Source: Aurantibacter crassamenti (lineage in GTDB: Bacteria > Bacteroidota > Bacteroidia > Flavobacteriales > Flavobacteriaceae). Taken from it: DNA of 64,000 bases. The notes beneath the pieces are model-generated. The model saw nothing but the letters and a program-made list of their open reading frames with translations, was not told where the DNA came from and made no database searches. Shown piece by piece: positions 33,618-41,847 of the stretch; positions within the stretch are counted from its first letter, which is position 1; every line of letters begins with the position of its first letter. The DNA is taken from contig NZ_JAFBGM010000001.1 of NCBI RefSeq assembly GCF_016811105.1, positions 372,001 to 436,000 on the forward strand, in the 5' to 3' direction. Made by a program: the position numbers and the translations under genes.

Positions 33618-34019
33618 ATGAAAAAATGTGTTATTGTCTTTATTTTATTAATGAGCATGATAAGTGCTATGGCACAAGAACCAGCCAAAATGCCCGAAGT
33701 AATAGAAATGCATGATGTGGTTATGGCTAAAATGCCAAAACTGGTTAAGTACATTAACAAACTACAAACCGCTTCGCAAAATTCAGCTGACAAATCAAAA
33801 TACAATCTTGCAATTGAAGATTTAAAATCTGCAAATATGTCTATGCAAAAATGGATGGAAGGATTTGGTAGTCGCTTCGATGTTGATGAAATGATGAAAG
33901 GCAAAGAATTGACTTCTAAAAAACAAGAGTGGTTAGATGAAGAAATGACTAAAATTAAAGCGTTAGACAAGAAAGTAGATAGCAGTTTTAAAATGACCGA
34001 AGTACTATTAAAAAAATAG
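33618..34019 (+). CDS. small helical periplasmic protein, paralogue of the previous gene
   Basis: The 133-residue protein has a cleavable signal peptide (to about AMAQ20) instead of a lipobox. The helical core matches the upstream lipoprotein: HDVVMAKMPKLVKYINKL, MQKWMEGFGSRFDVDEMM and KKQEWLDEEMTKIKALDKK. A tandem pair of one anchored and one soluble form suggests duplication and division of roles. Its stop codon lies 5 bp from the convergent gldD stop. Function unknown. Confidence 0.82.
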   Translation: MKKCVIVFILLMSMISAMAQEPAKMPEVIEMHDVVMAKMPKLVKYINKLQTASQNSADKSKYNLAIEDLKSANMSMQKWMEGFGSRFDVDEMMKGKELTSKKQEWLDEEMTKIKALDKKVDSSFKMTEVLLKK

Positions 34020-34024
34020 ATTTT

Positions 34025-34627
34025 CTATTTCCATCGTAAACTTTCCATTATTACTCGAATATCGTTTTGCAAATACGCAGCCGCCGGATAAATACTATCA
34101 TAATTAGGCTTCACATAAAAATAGAGTGATCCAGTCACAAAATTATCCGTACTATCAGTTACAAAAAATTGCGCTTGTGACGCCGCATCTCCACTAACTT
34201 CATAATACATTCCAAAAATCTTTTCTTCTGCATTATAAAACTCAGAAGGTTTAATACCATCAGCTTGCGTAGCATGTTCATAAGATAATTTTTGCGCATC
34301 AATCATTAGCTTTTGAAGATTATTCTTAACCTTTTTATGGGTAATAAAAATTGAACCCTTCATAATCGGGTAATCCAAAACCACATCACCTTGCCCCTTA
34401 TTTTTCGCATCTTCAACAATTTCAGCTAAAACATTTTTATCAAAACTGTAATACCCTGCGTCAATCTTTTCATATTTGCCTTTAGGGTAATCTAATCGTA
34501 ATTGCGCTTTCGGCTTAGGCAACACATCTTCTTTACACCCAAACAAAATAAATACCGACAACATTAGAATAGTTATTGCCTTAAAAGCATTTATTAATCG
34601 ATATGATTGAAATATTATTTTATCCAT
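34025..34627 (-). CDS. gldD: gliding motility lipoprotein GldD
   Basis: The 200-residue lipoprotein (lipobox ILFGC31) shows LPKPKAQLRLDYPKGKYE near the start and the family end ESLRWK. GldD is required for gliding and type 9 secretion in Flavobacterium. It follows gldE by 43 bp, the conserved order in the phylum. It supports the view that this organism glides or secretes through T9SS. Confidence 0.95.
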   Translation of the reverse strand: MDKIIFQSYRLINAFKAITILMLSVFILFGCKEDVLPKPKAQLRLDYPKGKYEKIDAGYYSFDKNVLAEIVEDAKNKGQGDVVLDYPIMKGSIFITHKKVKNNLQKLMIDAQKLSYEHATQADGIKPSEFYNAEEKIFGMYYEVSGDAASQAQFFVTDSTDNFVTGSLYFYVKPNYDSIYPAAAYLQNDIRVIMESLRWK

Positions 34628-34670
34628 TTTATGAAGCAGAATGATACATCATTAGAGATTAAAGCTAGGT

Positions 34671-35999
34671 TTAAATCTTTTGCGGCAGAGTTACTTTAAT
34701 CTGTTTAAGCCTTTTTTTATCTAAACTTTCTACAGTAAATTTATAATTCTTAAAATTCAAACTTTCACCTCGTTTCGGAAAACTTCCTGCTATTTCTAAA
34801 ACAAATCCGGCAACAGTTTCTGATTCGCCCTTTTGCTCTTCAAAATCTTCTTGATCTTCAATTTTGGCTACTTTATAAAAATCTTTCAGTGTTGTTTTTC
34901 CTTCAAAAACAAAATTGTATTCATCAAGCTTAGAATACACCAAATCTTCATCATCAAATTCATCACTAATATCTCCTACAATTTCTTCAATAATATCTTC
35001 TAAGGTAACAATACCTGAAGTACCACCATACTCATCTACTACTACGGCCAGGTGAATTTTCTTTTCTTGAAATTCTAGCAACAAATCATCAAGCTTTTTG
35101 TTTTCTGGCACAAAATAAGGCTCACGAATCAATGGCAACCAATTAAAAGATTTTTTATCGATATGACGTAGTAAATCTTTAACGTACAGCACACCAAGAA
35201 CATTGTCCATGTTTTCAGCAAAAACAGGAATTCTAGAATATCCTTTTTTAATTATCTCTTGCACTACTTCCGGAAATTTCATTTTCTCTTCAAGCGCAAA
35301 AATATCTATTCGAGGCCTCATAACCTGCTTAGTATCAGTATTACCAAATGAAACGATACCTTCTAAAATTTTTTGTTCCTCTTTGGTAGTATCTCCTTCA
35401 GAAGTAAGTTCTAGCGCTTGAGAAAGATGATCAACACTTAAATTAGATTTTTCTTTACCTAACTTATTATACATAAAAATGGTTGCTGAACGCATGGGTA
35501 GACTTAGTGGTGAGAAAATAAAATCTAAAGCCTTCAGTGGTTGCGCCATTAAATGCGAAAAACTAATTCGGTTACGATTTGCATATACTTTGGGTAGAAT
35601 TTCGCCAAACATCAATATTAAAAAAGTGGCAACAACAACTTCAAGCAAGAAACGAACAGAAATAACACCAAAAAGCATGTAATTTATATCAACAAATAAA
35701 ATATCACCAATTGCGCTAAAAAGAAGCACGATACCAATGTTAATAGCATTATTAGCAATTAAGATAGTGGCTAATAACTTCTTAGGTCTTTTCAGCAATT
35801 TTGTCACCAAATCACCACGAACAGTTTTCTTTTCAGCTATTTCATTAATGTCAGTAGTTGACAAACCAAAAAAAGCAACTTCAGCACCTGAAATAAGCGC
35901 AGAAAAAATCAGTAATAAAACAAGGATTGCTATTTTGATAGCAAGAGTGCCATCGAAAACAATAAAACTTAATAACCAGCCAACAGGATCAGGGTCCAA
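34671..35999 (-). CDS. gldE: gliding motility-associated protein GldE (CNNM/CorC type)
   Basis: The 442-residue membrane protein has a DUF21/CNNM transmembrane domain (about 10-200), a CBS-domain pair (about 215-345; KQVMRPRIDIFALEE and VVDEYGGTSGIVTLEDI) and a C-terminal CorC/HlyC domain ending LKQIKVTLPQKI. The likely start is TTG at 35999 (MDPDPVGW...); no ATG lies near the expected N-terminus. It works with GldD in gliding and T9SS function, and may move or sense a cation. It follows ssb by 23 bp. Confidence 0.94.
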   Translation of the reverse strand: MDPDPVGWLLSFIVFDGTLAIKIAILVLLLIFSALISGAEVAFFGLSTTDINEIAEKKTVRGDLVTKLLKRPKKLLATILIANNAINIGIVLLFSAIGDILFVDINYMLFGVISVRFLLEVVVATFLILMFGEILPKVYANRNRISFSHLMAQPLKALDFIFSPLSLPMRSATIFMYNKLGKEKSNLSVDHLSQALELTSEGDTTKEEQKILEGIVSFGNTDTKQVMRPRIDIFALEEKMKFPEVVQEIIKKGYSRIPVFAENMDNVLGVLYVKDLLRHIDKKSFNWLPLIREPYFVPENKKLDDLLLEFQEKKIHLAVVVDEYGGTSGIVTLEDIIEEIVGDISDEFDDEDLVYSKLDEYNFVFEGKTTLKDFYKVAKIEDQEDFEEQKGESETVAGFVLEIAGSFPKRGESLNFKNYKFTVESLDKKRLKQIKVTLPQKI

Positions 36000-36022
36000 T
36001 AGTTATAATTTAAACGAGTTTT

Positions 36023-36478
36023 CTAAAATGGTAAATCATCTTCAGGTTGTGGCTCACTTACAGCTGGCGCTGGTGTTGATGACTGACCTTGATTGTTCTG
36101 TGCAACAGACTGTTGTTGCTGCGCATTAACTTCACTATCACGTTTGGTAGATAAAAATTTAAAATCTTGTACATGCACCTCGGTAGCATAACGTGTATTA
36201 CCATCTTCACCTTGCCACTGTCGTGTTTTCAACCTACCTTCTACATAAATTTTATCACCCTTACTTAAGTACTTTTCGCAAATTTCTGCAGCCTTATTAC
36301 GCACGACAACATTGTGCCAATCTGTATTGGTCACTTTTTCACCAGTTTGCTTATTGGTGTAGTTTTCATTAGTAGCTACCGGAAATCTTCCAATGCTATT
36401 TCCACCTTCAAAATAGTGCATTTTAACTTCATCACCTAAATGCCCAATTAGCATTACCTTATTTAATGTTCCGCTCAT
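36023..36478 (-). CDS. ssb: single-stranded DNA-binding protein SSB
   Basis: The 151-residue protein has an OB fold (about 1-108; MSGTLNKVMLIGHLGDEVKM, TDWHNVVVRNKAAEICEKYL, GDKIYVEGRLKTRQW), a glutamine-rich linker and the acidic tip PEDDLPF that binds repair and replication partners. It protects single-stranded DNA as a tetramer. It lies between mutY (36 bp upstream) and gldE (23 bp downstream), the conserved Bacteroidota arrangement. Confidence 0.98.
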   Translation of the reverse strand: MSGTLNKVMLIGHLGDEVKMHYFEGGNSIGRFPVATNENYTNKQTGEKVTNTDWHNVVVRNKAAEICEKYLSKGDKIYVEGRLKTRQWQGEDGNTRYATEVHVQDFKFLSTKRDSEVNAQQQQSVAQNNQGQSSTPAPAVSEPQPEDDLPF

Positions 36479-36514
36479 AATACTAATATACTCAATTGTC
36501 TGAAGACAAAAATA

Positions 36515-37564
36515 CTAAGAAACAATAGAACTTTGAAGTTCTTTAATGAATTCAGCTAATAAAACTGGTACAGGATAATCTTCAATTTTGGTTAGAGGAA
36601 TTGAATTTTCGAGTTCTCCATTTGTTTTTACCATCCAAAAACGCGTATATAAATGTTGATGTGAAAGCTTATGTACAATTTCTATTTCATTATGTAAGTA
36701 CAATTCTGATATTGAATTATTAATCTTAAGTTTATTTATTTGATTTCGAATAGCATCAATTTCTATTTTTTCTAAGGATTCTATTAATGGGAATTCCCAT
36801 AAATTCTGCCATATTCCTTTGCCAGTGCGCTGCTGAAGGCAAATCTCATTTTTCTCATTTAAGATAACCAAGTAATTAAAATAGCGCTTTCTTATTTTAG
36901 TTTTATTTATTTTAACCGGAAGCTTATCTACCATATTCTTTTCAAGTGCCACACAGCTTTCATTTAACGGACAAACAGTACAATCAGGGTTTTTAGGCGC
37001 ACATTGTAACGAACCAAACTCCATTATACCTTGATTATAATCTCTTATATTATCCGTATTCATGACTTCGGTCGCCAATTCTTTGAAATATTTAATACCC
37101 TCAGTACTATTAATTGGGGTGTCAATACCAAAATAACGAGCTAATACACGATAAACATTACCATCAACCACCGCCTTTGGTTCATTAAAACAAATAGAAG
37201 CAATTGCGCTAGCAGTATAATCACCAACACCTTTTAGTTTCAATAAACCTTTATATGTATTAGGAAATTGACCATTCAATTCAAAAGCCACTTTTTTAGC
37301 AGTAGCATGTAAATTTCGAGCCCTAGAATAGTACCCTAAACCTTGCCATAATTTCAAAACTTCATCTTCAGAAGCTTCAGCTAAATCTATAACGGTAGGA
37401 TATTTCTCAACAAATTTCAAATAATAAGGTGTTCCTTGAGCAACTCTCGTCTGTTGAAGCATAATTTCAGACAACCAAATGCGATACGGATTTTGGGTAG
37501 CCCTCCACGGTAAATGGCGCATATTCAGGGCATACCAATGAAGTACTTTTTGTGAAAAAGACAT
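36515..37564 (-). CDS. mutY: A/G-specific adenine glycosylase MutY
   Basis: Removes adenine mispaired with 8-oxoguanine. The 349-residue protein has WLSEIMLQQTRV with the catalytic Glu, the helix-hairpin-helix LKGVGDYTASAIASI and VDGNVYRVLARYFGI with the catalytic Asp. The [4Fe-4S] ligands are C-x6-C-x2-C-x5-C (CAPKNPDCTVCPLNESC). A C-terminal Nudix-like domain recognises 8-oxoG. It heads the mutY-ssb-gldE-gldD unit. Confidence 0.97.
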   Translation of the reverse strand: MSFSQKVLHWYALNMRHLPWRATQNPYRIWLSEIMLQQTRVAQGTPYYLKFVEKYPTVIDLAEASEDEVLKLWQGLGYYSRARNLHATAKKVAFELNGQFPNTYKGLLKLKGVGDYTASAIASICFNEPKAVVDGNVYRVLARYFGIDTPINSTEGIKYFKELATEVMNTDNIRDYNQGIMEFGSLQCAPKNPDCTVCPLNESCVALEKNMVDKLPVKINKTKIRKRYFNYLVILNEKNEICLQQRTGKGIWQNLWEFPLIESLEKIEIDAIRNQINKLKINNSISELYLHNEIEIVHKLSHQHLYTRFWMVKTNGELENSIPLTKIEDYPVPVLLAEFIKELQSSIVS

Positions 37565-37643
37565 GGCTTGAACAATAGTAGACGAAAGTAACAGTTTATA
37601 TACTTAAAATTAGCCCTTTAGGGTAAAAGATGAATTTAATTTA

Positions 37644-37651
37644 TATATTTG
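37644..37651 (+). promoter_or_regulatory. -7 promoter element of the HU gene
   Basis: TATATTTG matches TAnnTTTG, 36 bp before the HU ATG. No clean -33 TTTG was found at 19 bp. Confidence 0.6.
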
Positions 37652-37687
37652 CAAGCCAAAAAAAACTTAGTAAATCTAATTGAAATA

Positions 37688-37978
37688 ATGACGAAAGCTG
37701 AAATTGTAACCAAGATCTCGGAGAAATTAGGAATTGAGAAAGGTGATGTACAGGCAACTGTAGAATCTTTTATGGAAGAAGTTAAAACTTCTTTAGAAAG
37801 TGGCGATAATGTTTATCTGCGAGGTTTCGGAAGTTTTATCGTAAAAACCCGAGCTGAAAAAACAGGAAGAAACATTTCTAAGAACACAACTATTAAAATT
37901 CCCGCACATAATATTCCTGCATTTAAGCCTGCAAAGGTTTTTGTTGAAGGAGTTAAGAGCAATGTGCTTGTCAAATAA
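37688..37978 (+). CDS. HU family DNA-binding protein
   Basis: The 96-residue nucleoid protein has the helical dimer body (MTKAEIVTKISEKLGIEKGD) and the DNA-bending arm GRNISKNTTIKIPAHNIPAF, with GFGSFIVKTRAEKTGRN. I chose the ATG at 37688; the frame upstream runs into promoter DNA. It lies 25 bp ahead of a 30-residue basic ribosomal-type protein gene with which it shares a terminator. Confidence 0.96.
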   Translation: MTKAEIVTKISEKLGIEKGDVQATVESFMEEVKTSLESGDNVYLRGFGSFIVKTRAEKTGRNISKNTTIKIPAHNIPAFKPAKVFVEGVKSNVLVK

Positions 37979-38003
37979 AATTAACGAATAAAAACACAGT
38001 TTT

Positions 38004-38096
38004 ATGCCGAGTGGTAAGAAAAGAAAGAGACATAAGGTAGCTACACATAAGCGCAAGAAGCGTAGAAGAGCTAACCGTCACAAGAAAAAGCAGTAA
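38004..38096 (+). CDS. 30-residue basic protein of the AURKAIP1/COX24 (mS38) type
   Basis: The frame codes for MPSGKKRKRHKVATHKRKKR followed by RANRHKKKQ, so nearly two thirds of it is Lys or Arg. The pattern KKRKRHKVATHKRKKRRR is that of the C-terminal domain of the mitochondrial ribosomal protein mS38 (AURKAIP1/COX24), which has short bacterial homologues in Bacteroidota. I infer a small ribosomal protein. It is well below usual gene-calling length. It follows HU and its stop lies inside the terminator hairpin. Confidence 0.85.
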   Translation: MPSGKKRKRHKVATHKRKKRRRANRHKKKQ

Positions 38097-38111
38097 TTAA
38101 CACTGCTTTTT
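38085..38111 (+). terminator. terminator of the HU operon
   Basis: AAAAAGCAGT-N7-ACTGCTTTTT. The 5' arm includes the stop codon of the 30-residue gene. Confidence 0.85.
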
Positions 38112-38231
38112 CATTTTATACACGTTCATTGACATAGAAATTCCAATTCAAGTGAATTTCGGCGGGCAATATTGCCTGTTTCAACCATTGTTTAATTTAT
38201 CCGCTAATGGCGGATATAAATATAAATTCAG

Positions 38232-39782
38232 GTGAATATAGAATTAATCGTAAGATCTGGTTCAGAAGCCGTGGATTTTGCCTTATTAAAGGATGGAAAA
38301 CTAACCGAATTGCATAGTGAGCAAGACAACAACGACTTTTCAGTTGGCGATGTCTTTTTAGCTAAAATACGTAAGCCCGTTACTGGGCTTAATGCAGCTT
38401 TTGTGAATGTAGGGTATGAAAAGGATGCTTTTCTACACTACCATGACCTTGGGCCACAGCTATCTACAATGCTAAAGTTCATAAAGCAAGTTAGTTCAGG
38501 AAAACTAAAAGAGTATTCCTTGAAAGATTTTCCTCCTGAAAAAGATATTGATAAGCATGGCACCATTAATGATGTCATTAAAGCCAATCAATCACTATTG
38601 GTACAAATAGTTAAAGAACCCATTTCTACTAAAGGCCCAAGAATTAGCTCAGAGCTATCATTGGCAGGCCGATTTTTAGTAATGGTTCCATTTTCAGATA
38701 GAGTTTCAGTCTCACAAAAGATTGAAAGCAAAGAAGAAAAAGAGCGTTTGAAAAGGCTCGTTCGGAGCATCAAACCAAAAGGATTTGGTGTAATCATACG
38801 TACCGTAGCCCAAGGCAAAAAAGTAGCGGAACTAGACAAAGATTTAGAAAACTTGCTGAATAAATGGTCAGCAATGTGTAAAAAATTACAAGGGGCGAGA
38901 CCCCCTGCGAAAGTTTTAGTAGAGCTTAACAGAGCATCTTCAATACTTCGTGACGTCTTCAATGATTCTTTTTCAGGAATTCACGTTGATGATGAAACAC
39001 TTTTTGGGCAAATTCAAGACTATGTCGCAGAAATTGCACCAGGAAAAGAATCCATTGTGAAATTATACAACAACTCATCTGTTCCGATATTTGAAAAATA
39101 CGGAATTGACAGACAGATAAAAACTTCATTTGGTCGTACAGCCTCTATGAGTAAAGGCGCGTACCTAATTATTGAACACACAGAAGCCATGCACGTTATA
39201 GACGTAAATAGTGGTAATCGTTCAAATAAGGCCAAAAACCAAGAAGAAACTGCTCTTGAAGTAAACATGCTTTCTGCATCAGAAATAGCTAGACAATTAC
39301 GCCTTCGCGATATGGGAGGAATAATCGTTGTAGATTTCATTGATATGGTTAAAGTAGGAAACAGAAAGAAGTTGTTCGAGCATCTCCGTGATGAGATGAA
39401 AGATGATCGTGCCAAACACAAGATTTTACCTCCAAGTAAATTCGGTTTGATACAAATTACAAGACAACGGGTACGGCCCGAAATGAATATCAAAACAACT
39501 GAGGAAGACCCCAATAGAGTGGGTCAAGAGATAGAAGCCCCAATAGTTTTGGTAGATAAAATTAATGCCGACCTAGAAAAGTTGTTAAAAGGCCCTAAGA
39601 AAGACAGTAGTATTACATTAAATCTACATCCTTTCATTGCCGCATATTTCACCAAAGGATTTCCATCAATGCGTTCTAAATGGTTTATGGAACACAAAAA
39701 ATGGATTAAAATCCAACCGCGTGATGCCTACACTTATCTTGAATACAGATTTAAAGATAAAGACGGTAAAACTATATATTAA
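38232..39782 (+). CDS. rng: ribonuclease E/G family protein
   Basis: The 516-residue endoribonuclease begins at GTG 38232 (MNIELIVRSGSEAVDFALLKDGKL). It has an S1 RNA-binding domain (about 37-130; GDVFLAKIRKPVTGLNAAFVNVG), then the RNase-H-like catalytic core with VIDVNSGNRSNKAKN and MGGIIVVDFIDM (metal-binding Asp residues) and ITRQRVRP. It lacks the long E. coli RNase E tail, so it is RNase G-like. It matures rRNA and decays mRNA. Its place after HU is conserved in Bacteroidota. Confidence 0.95.
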   Translation: MNIELIVRSGSEAVDFALLKDGKLTELHSEQDNNDFSVGDVFLAKIRKPVTGLNAAFVNVGYEKDAFLHYHDLGPQLSTMLKFIKQVSSGKLKEYSLKDFPPEKDIDKHGTINDVIKANQSLLVQIVKEPISTKGPRISSELSLAGRFLVMVPFSDRVSVSQKIESKEEKERLKRLVRSIKPKGFGVIIRTVAQGKKVAELDKDLENLLNKWSAMCKKLQGARPPAKVLVELNRASSILRDVFNDSFSGIHVDDETLFGQIQDYVAEIAPGKESIVKLYNNSSVPIFEKYGIDRQIKTSFGRTASMSKGAYLIIEHTEAMHVIDVNSGNRSNKAKNQEETALEVNMLSASEIARQLRLRDMGGIIVVDFIDMVKVGNRKKLFEHLRDEMKDDRAKHKILPPSKFGLIQITRQRVRPEMNIKTTEEDPNRVGQEIEAPIVLVDKINADLEKLLKGPKKDSSITLNLHPFIAAYFTKGFPSMRSKWFMEHKKWIKIQPRDAYTYLEYRFKDKDGKTIY

Positions 39783-39817
39783 AAAAAGCGACCTCAGCAA
39801 TGGGGTCGCTTTTTTTG
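39781..39817 (+). terminator. terminator of the RNase E/G gene
   Basis: AAAAAAAGCGACC ... GGGTCGCTTTTTTT; the stem begins at the stop codon and the loop is 9 nt. Confidence 0.9.
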
Positions 39818-39891
39818 TTTGTAATTGTTTTTAGTAAATATTCATTAGGTGAAAATTCAATTTATTATTCTTTTCAATTTACTTTTGAAGA

Positions 39892-40374
39892 ATGAATCTC
39901 CATCACAATAAAGCATTTTCACTTACCGAAGCAACTAAGAAATTAGAGCATTATTGCGCCTATCAAGAACGCTGTCATAAAGATGTTACAACAAAATTAA
40001 AAGAGTTGCATATGATTCCGGAAGCTATTGATCAGATAATTTCTCATCTTATTCAAGAAAATTATTTAAATGAAGAGCGCTTTTCTCGAGCTTTTGCACG
40101 AGGAAAATTCAGAATTAAAAAGTGGGGCAAAAACCGAATTATTTCTGAACTAAAACAACGCGGTATAACCAAATACAACATCACCGCTGCACTAACAGAA
40201 ATAGAGAATGATGAATATCTTTTAGCTTTTGATGAACTAGCTAAAAAGCGACTTGCTGATATCAGGGAAACGCATCCACAAAAAAGAAAGAAAAAACTAG
40301 TAGATTATTTATTTTACAGAGGCTGGGAGAGCCATTTGGTTTATGAAAAAGCCAATGAACTCATTAAAAATTAA
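39892..40374 (+). CDS. recX: regulatory protein RecX
   Basis: Binds RecA filaments and limits their activity. The 160-residue protein is all helical with the three-helix repeats of the family: LEHYCAYQERCHKDVTTKL, INEERFSRAFARG-like LNEERFSRAFARGKFRIKKW, and RKKKLVDYLFYRGWE. A TACTTTTG -7 element ends only 4 bp before the ATG (39880-39887), so the message may be leaderless. The 3' end overlaps the convergent DUF6646 gene by 11 bp. Confidence 0.93.
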   Translation: MNLHHNKAFSLTEATKKLEHYCAYQERCHKDVTTKLKELHMIPEAIDQIISHLIQENYLNEERFSRAFARGKFRIKKWGKNRIISELKQRGITKYNITAALTEIENDEYLLAFDELAKKRLADIRETHPQKRKKKLVDYLFYRGWESHLVYEKANELIKN

Positions 40375-40855
40375 AAGAGGCTCCTAGATTTATAGCAAAT
40401 TGATTGTGAAACTCTTCAGAAGGTGTTAGCTCATCATTATACTTTGCTATAGGTGTATAAAATTCAACAAACACACCAAAACCATCTGTAAAAAAATAAC
40501 GGCCACCTAAGTGCCCACCAAAATTTTTCATACTCAAATTTAAACCCGGGTAAATATCTGCATTGTCAGCAAGTTGAAAAACATCACCTAAATTGGCATT
40601 AACCCTTGCTTTAATATCAAATTTATCTACAAAAGGCACATTAATTAATTCATTTACCCCCAACATATACGTGCTTGTTGCGCCTATTGAAAAATTCTGC
40701 CCAATACCATAATCTAAACTACCGGTAATACCAGTGCCATTAGTCTGCGCATTGATACCAATTTGAAATTTCATATCCCCTGCTCCATCATAAGCTTGTC
40801 CAAAACCAACTGTAGCACATAAAATAGTTACTACTGCGAATACTAAATTTTTCAT
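40364..40855 (-). CDS. DUF6646 outer-membrane-type protein
   Basis: The 163-residue exported protein has a signal peptide (to about VGFGQ20) and a beta-barrel-like body with AYDGAGDMKFQIGINAQ, LDYGIGQNFSIGAT and a typical aromatic end NLGASFNF. I place it in DUF6646, a family limited to Bacteroidota with no known function. Probably an eight-stranded outer-membrane barrel. It is a single gene. Confidence 0.82.
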   Translation of the reverse strand: MKNLVFAVVTILCATVGFGQAYDGAGDMKFQIGINAQTNGTGITGSLDYGIGQNFSIGATSTYMLGVNELINVPFVDKFDIKARVNANLGDVFQLADNADIYPGLNLSMKNFGGHLGGRYFFTDGFGVFVEFYTPIAKYNDELTPSEEFHNQFAINLGASFNF

Positions 40856-40904
40856 TTTAAAAGGTGTTAGTGTTTAGCACAAATGTATTTAATTCAGAAT
40901 AAAC

Positions 40905-41771
40905 CTATGCGGAGAATAATCGATTTGTGCGTGTAATTGCACGTTTGTTTTTTGCATCTATCCATTTTTGACCTTTCAACTTACGCATCAAAACATCAAT
41001 ATGTCGCATTAAAAATATATTATACGCTGCTCTTAAAAAATTTAAGGGATTATGAGCCAAGGTTCTTAAACTCATCGAAAAACCGGGACTCAAATATTTC
41101 ATATAATGCCAGTAACCTTCAGGCATATAAAGCACTTCACCATGTTTTAGCTTTGTGGTATAACCATTAGCATTTTTTAACGCTGGCCATTTTTCAAAAT
41201 CAGGATTCGAAAAATCAATACCTTCATGGGTGATGATAGAAAAAGGTATTCTATAAAGAAATTTATTTTCTGACTGAGCAAATAGTATACATTGTTTCTC
41301 TCCTGCAAAGTGAAAATGAAAAATATTAGCAAAATCAATATCATGATGCATAAACGTATGCGAATTTTCACCTCCAAAAAACAGCATTGGTACCTTTTTT
41401 AAGATACGTATTCCAAAATCTGGAATACTAAAATCTTGCTGTAATATTGGAACTTCCTTTAAAATATTCCAGAGAAAAATTCTAAATTTTGTCGGTTTGC
41501 TTTGTAATAGATCAATATAATTTGACATTTTCATTTCTGCATGAGGCTCGTTAAAACCATCATCATGATGAACAGGTCGATCGTCATAAAGTGGCACAAT
41601 TTTATCACCTGCCACTTGTTTTATATATTCAAAACTCCATTTAGAAGTTGCAGCCCATCCACCATCAAAAGCTTCAATTACTACAGGTTTTTGTGGCTTG
41701 AAATAATTCTCTAAGAATTCTTCTTTGGTAATTGTCGCTACGCGTTGTATTTCTTGTAGTTTCAAATGCAT
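40905..41771 (-). CDS. JmjC/cupin-like Fe(II)-2-oxoglutarate oxygenase
   Basis: The 288-residue protein is of the cupin_8 (JmjC-like) type: RVATITKEEFLENYFKPQKP at the start, then HHDIDFANIFHFHFAGEKQ (HxD iron ligands), and GEVLYMPEGYWHYM with the distal His. Relatives hydroxylate amino-acid side chains in proteins, often ribosomal, or small molecules. I chose the ATG at 41771; a GTG four codons upstream is possible. It lies 76 bp before bioB on the same strand and may share its transcript. Substrate unknown. Confidence 0.88.
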   Translation of the reverse strand: MHLKLQEIQRVATITKEEFLENYFKPQKPVVIEAFDGGWAATSKWSFEYIKQVAGDKIVPLYDDRPVHHDDGFNEPHAEMKMSNYIDLLQSKPTKFRIFLWNILKEVPILQQDFSIPDFGIRILKKVPMLFFGGENSHTFMHHDIDFANIFHFHFAGEKQCILFAQSENKFLYRIPFSIITHEGIDFSNPDFEKWPALKNANGYTTKLKHGEVLYMPEGYWHYMKYLSPGFSMSLRTLAHNPLNFLRAAYNIFLMRHIDVLMRKLKGQKWIDAKNKRAITRTNRLFSA

Positions 41772-41847
41772 CAAATTGTTCACAAATTCAACCTATCGAA
41801 GAACCGATGGTTAAACTCATTTAAATAAAAACAATATAAATGTAGTA

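Noticed and set aside
39020-39514. 164-residue minus-strand open frame inside the RNase E/G gene
   Set aside because: Antisense shadow of a conserved coding region, with no recognisable motif.
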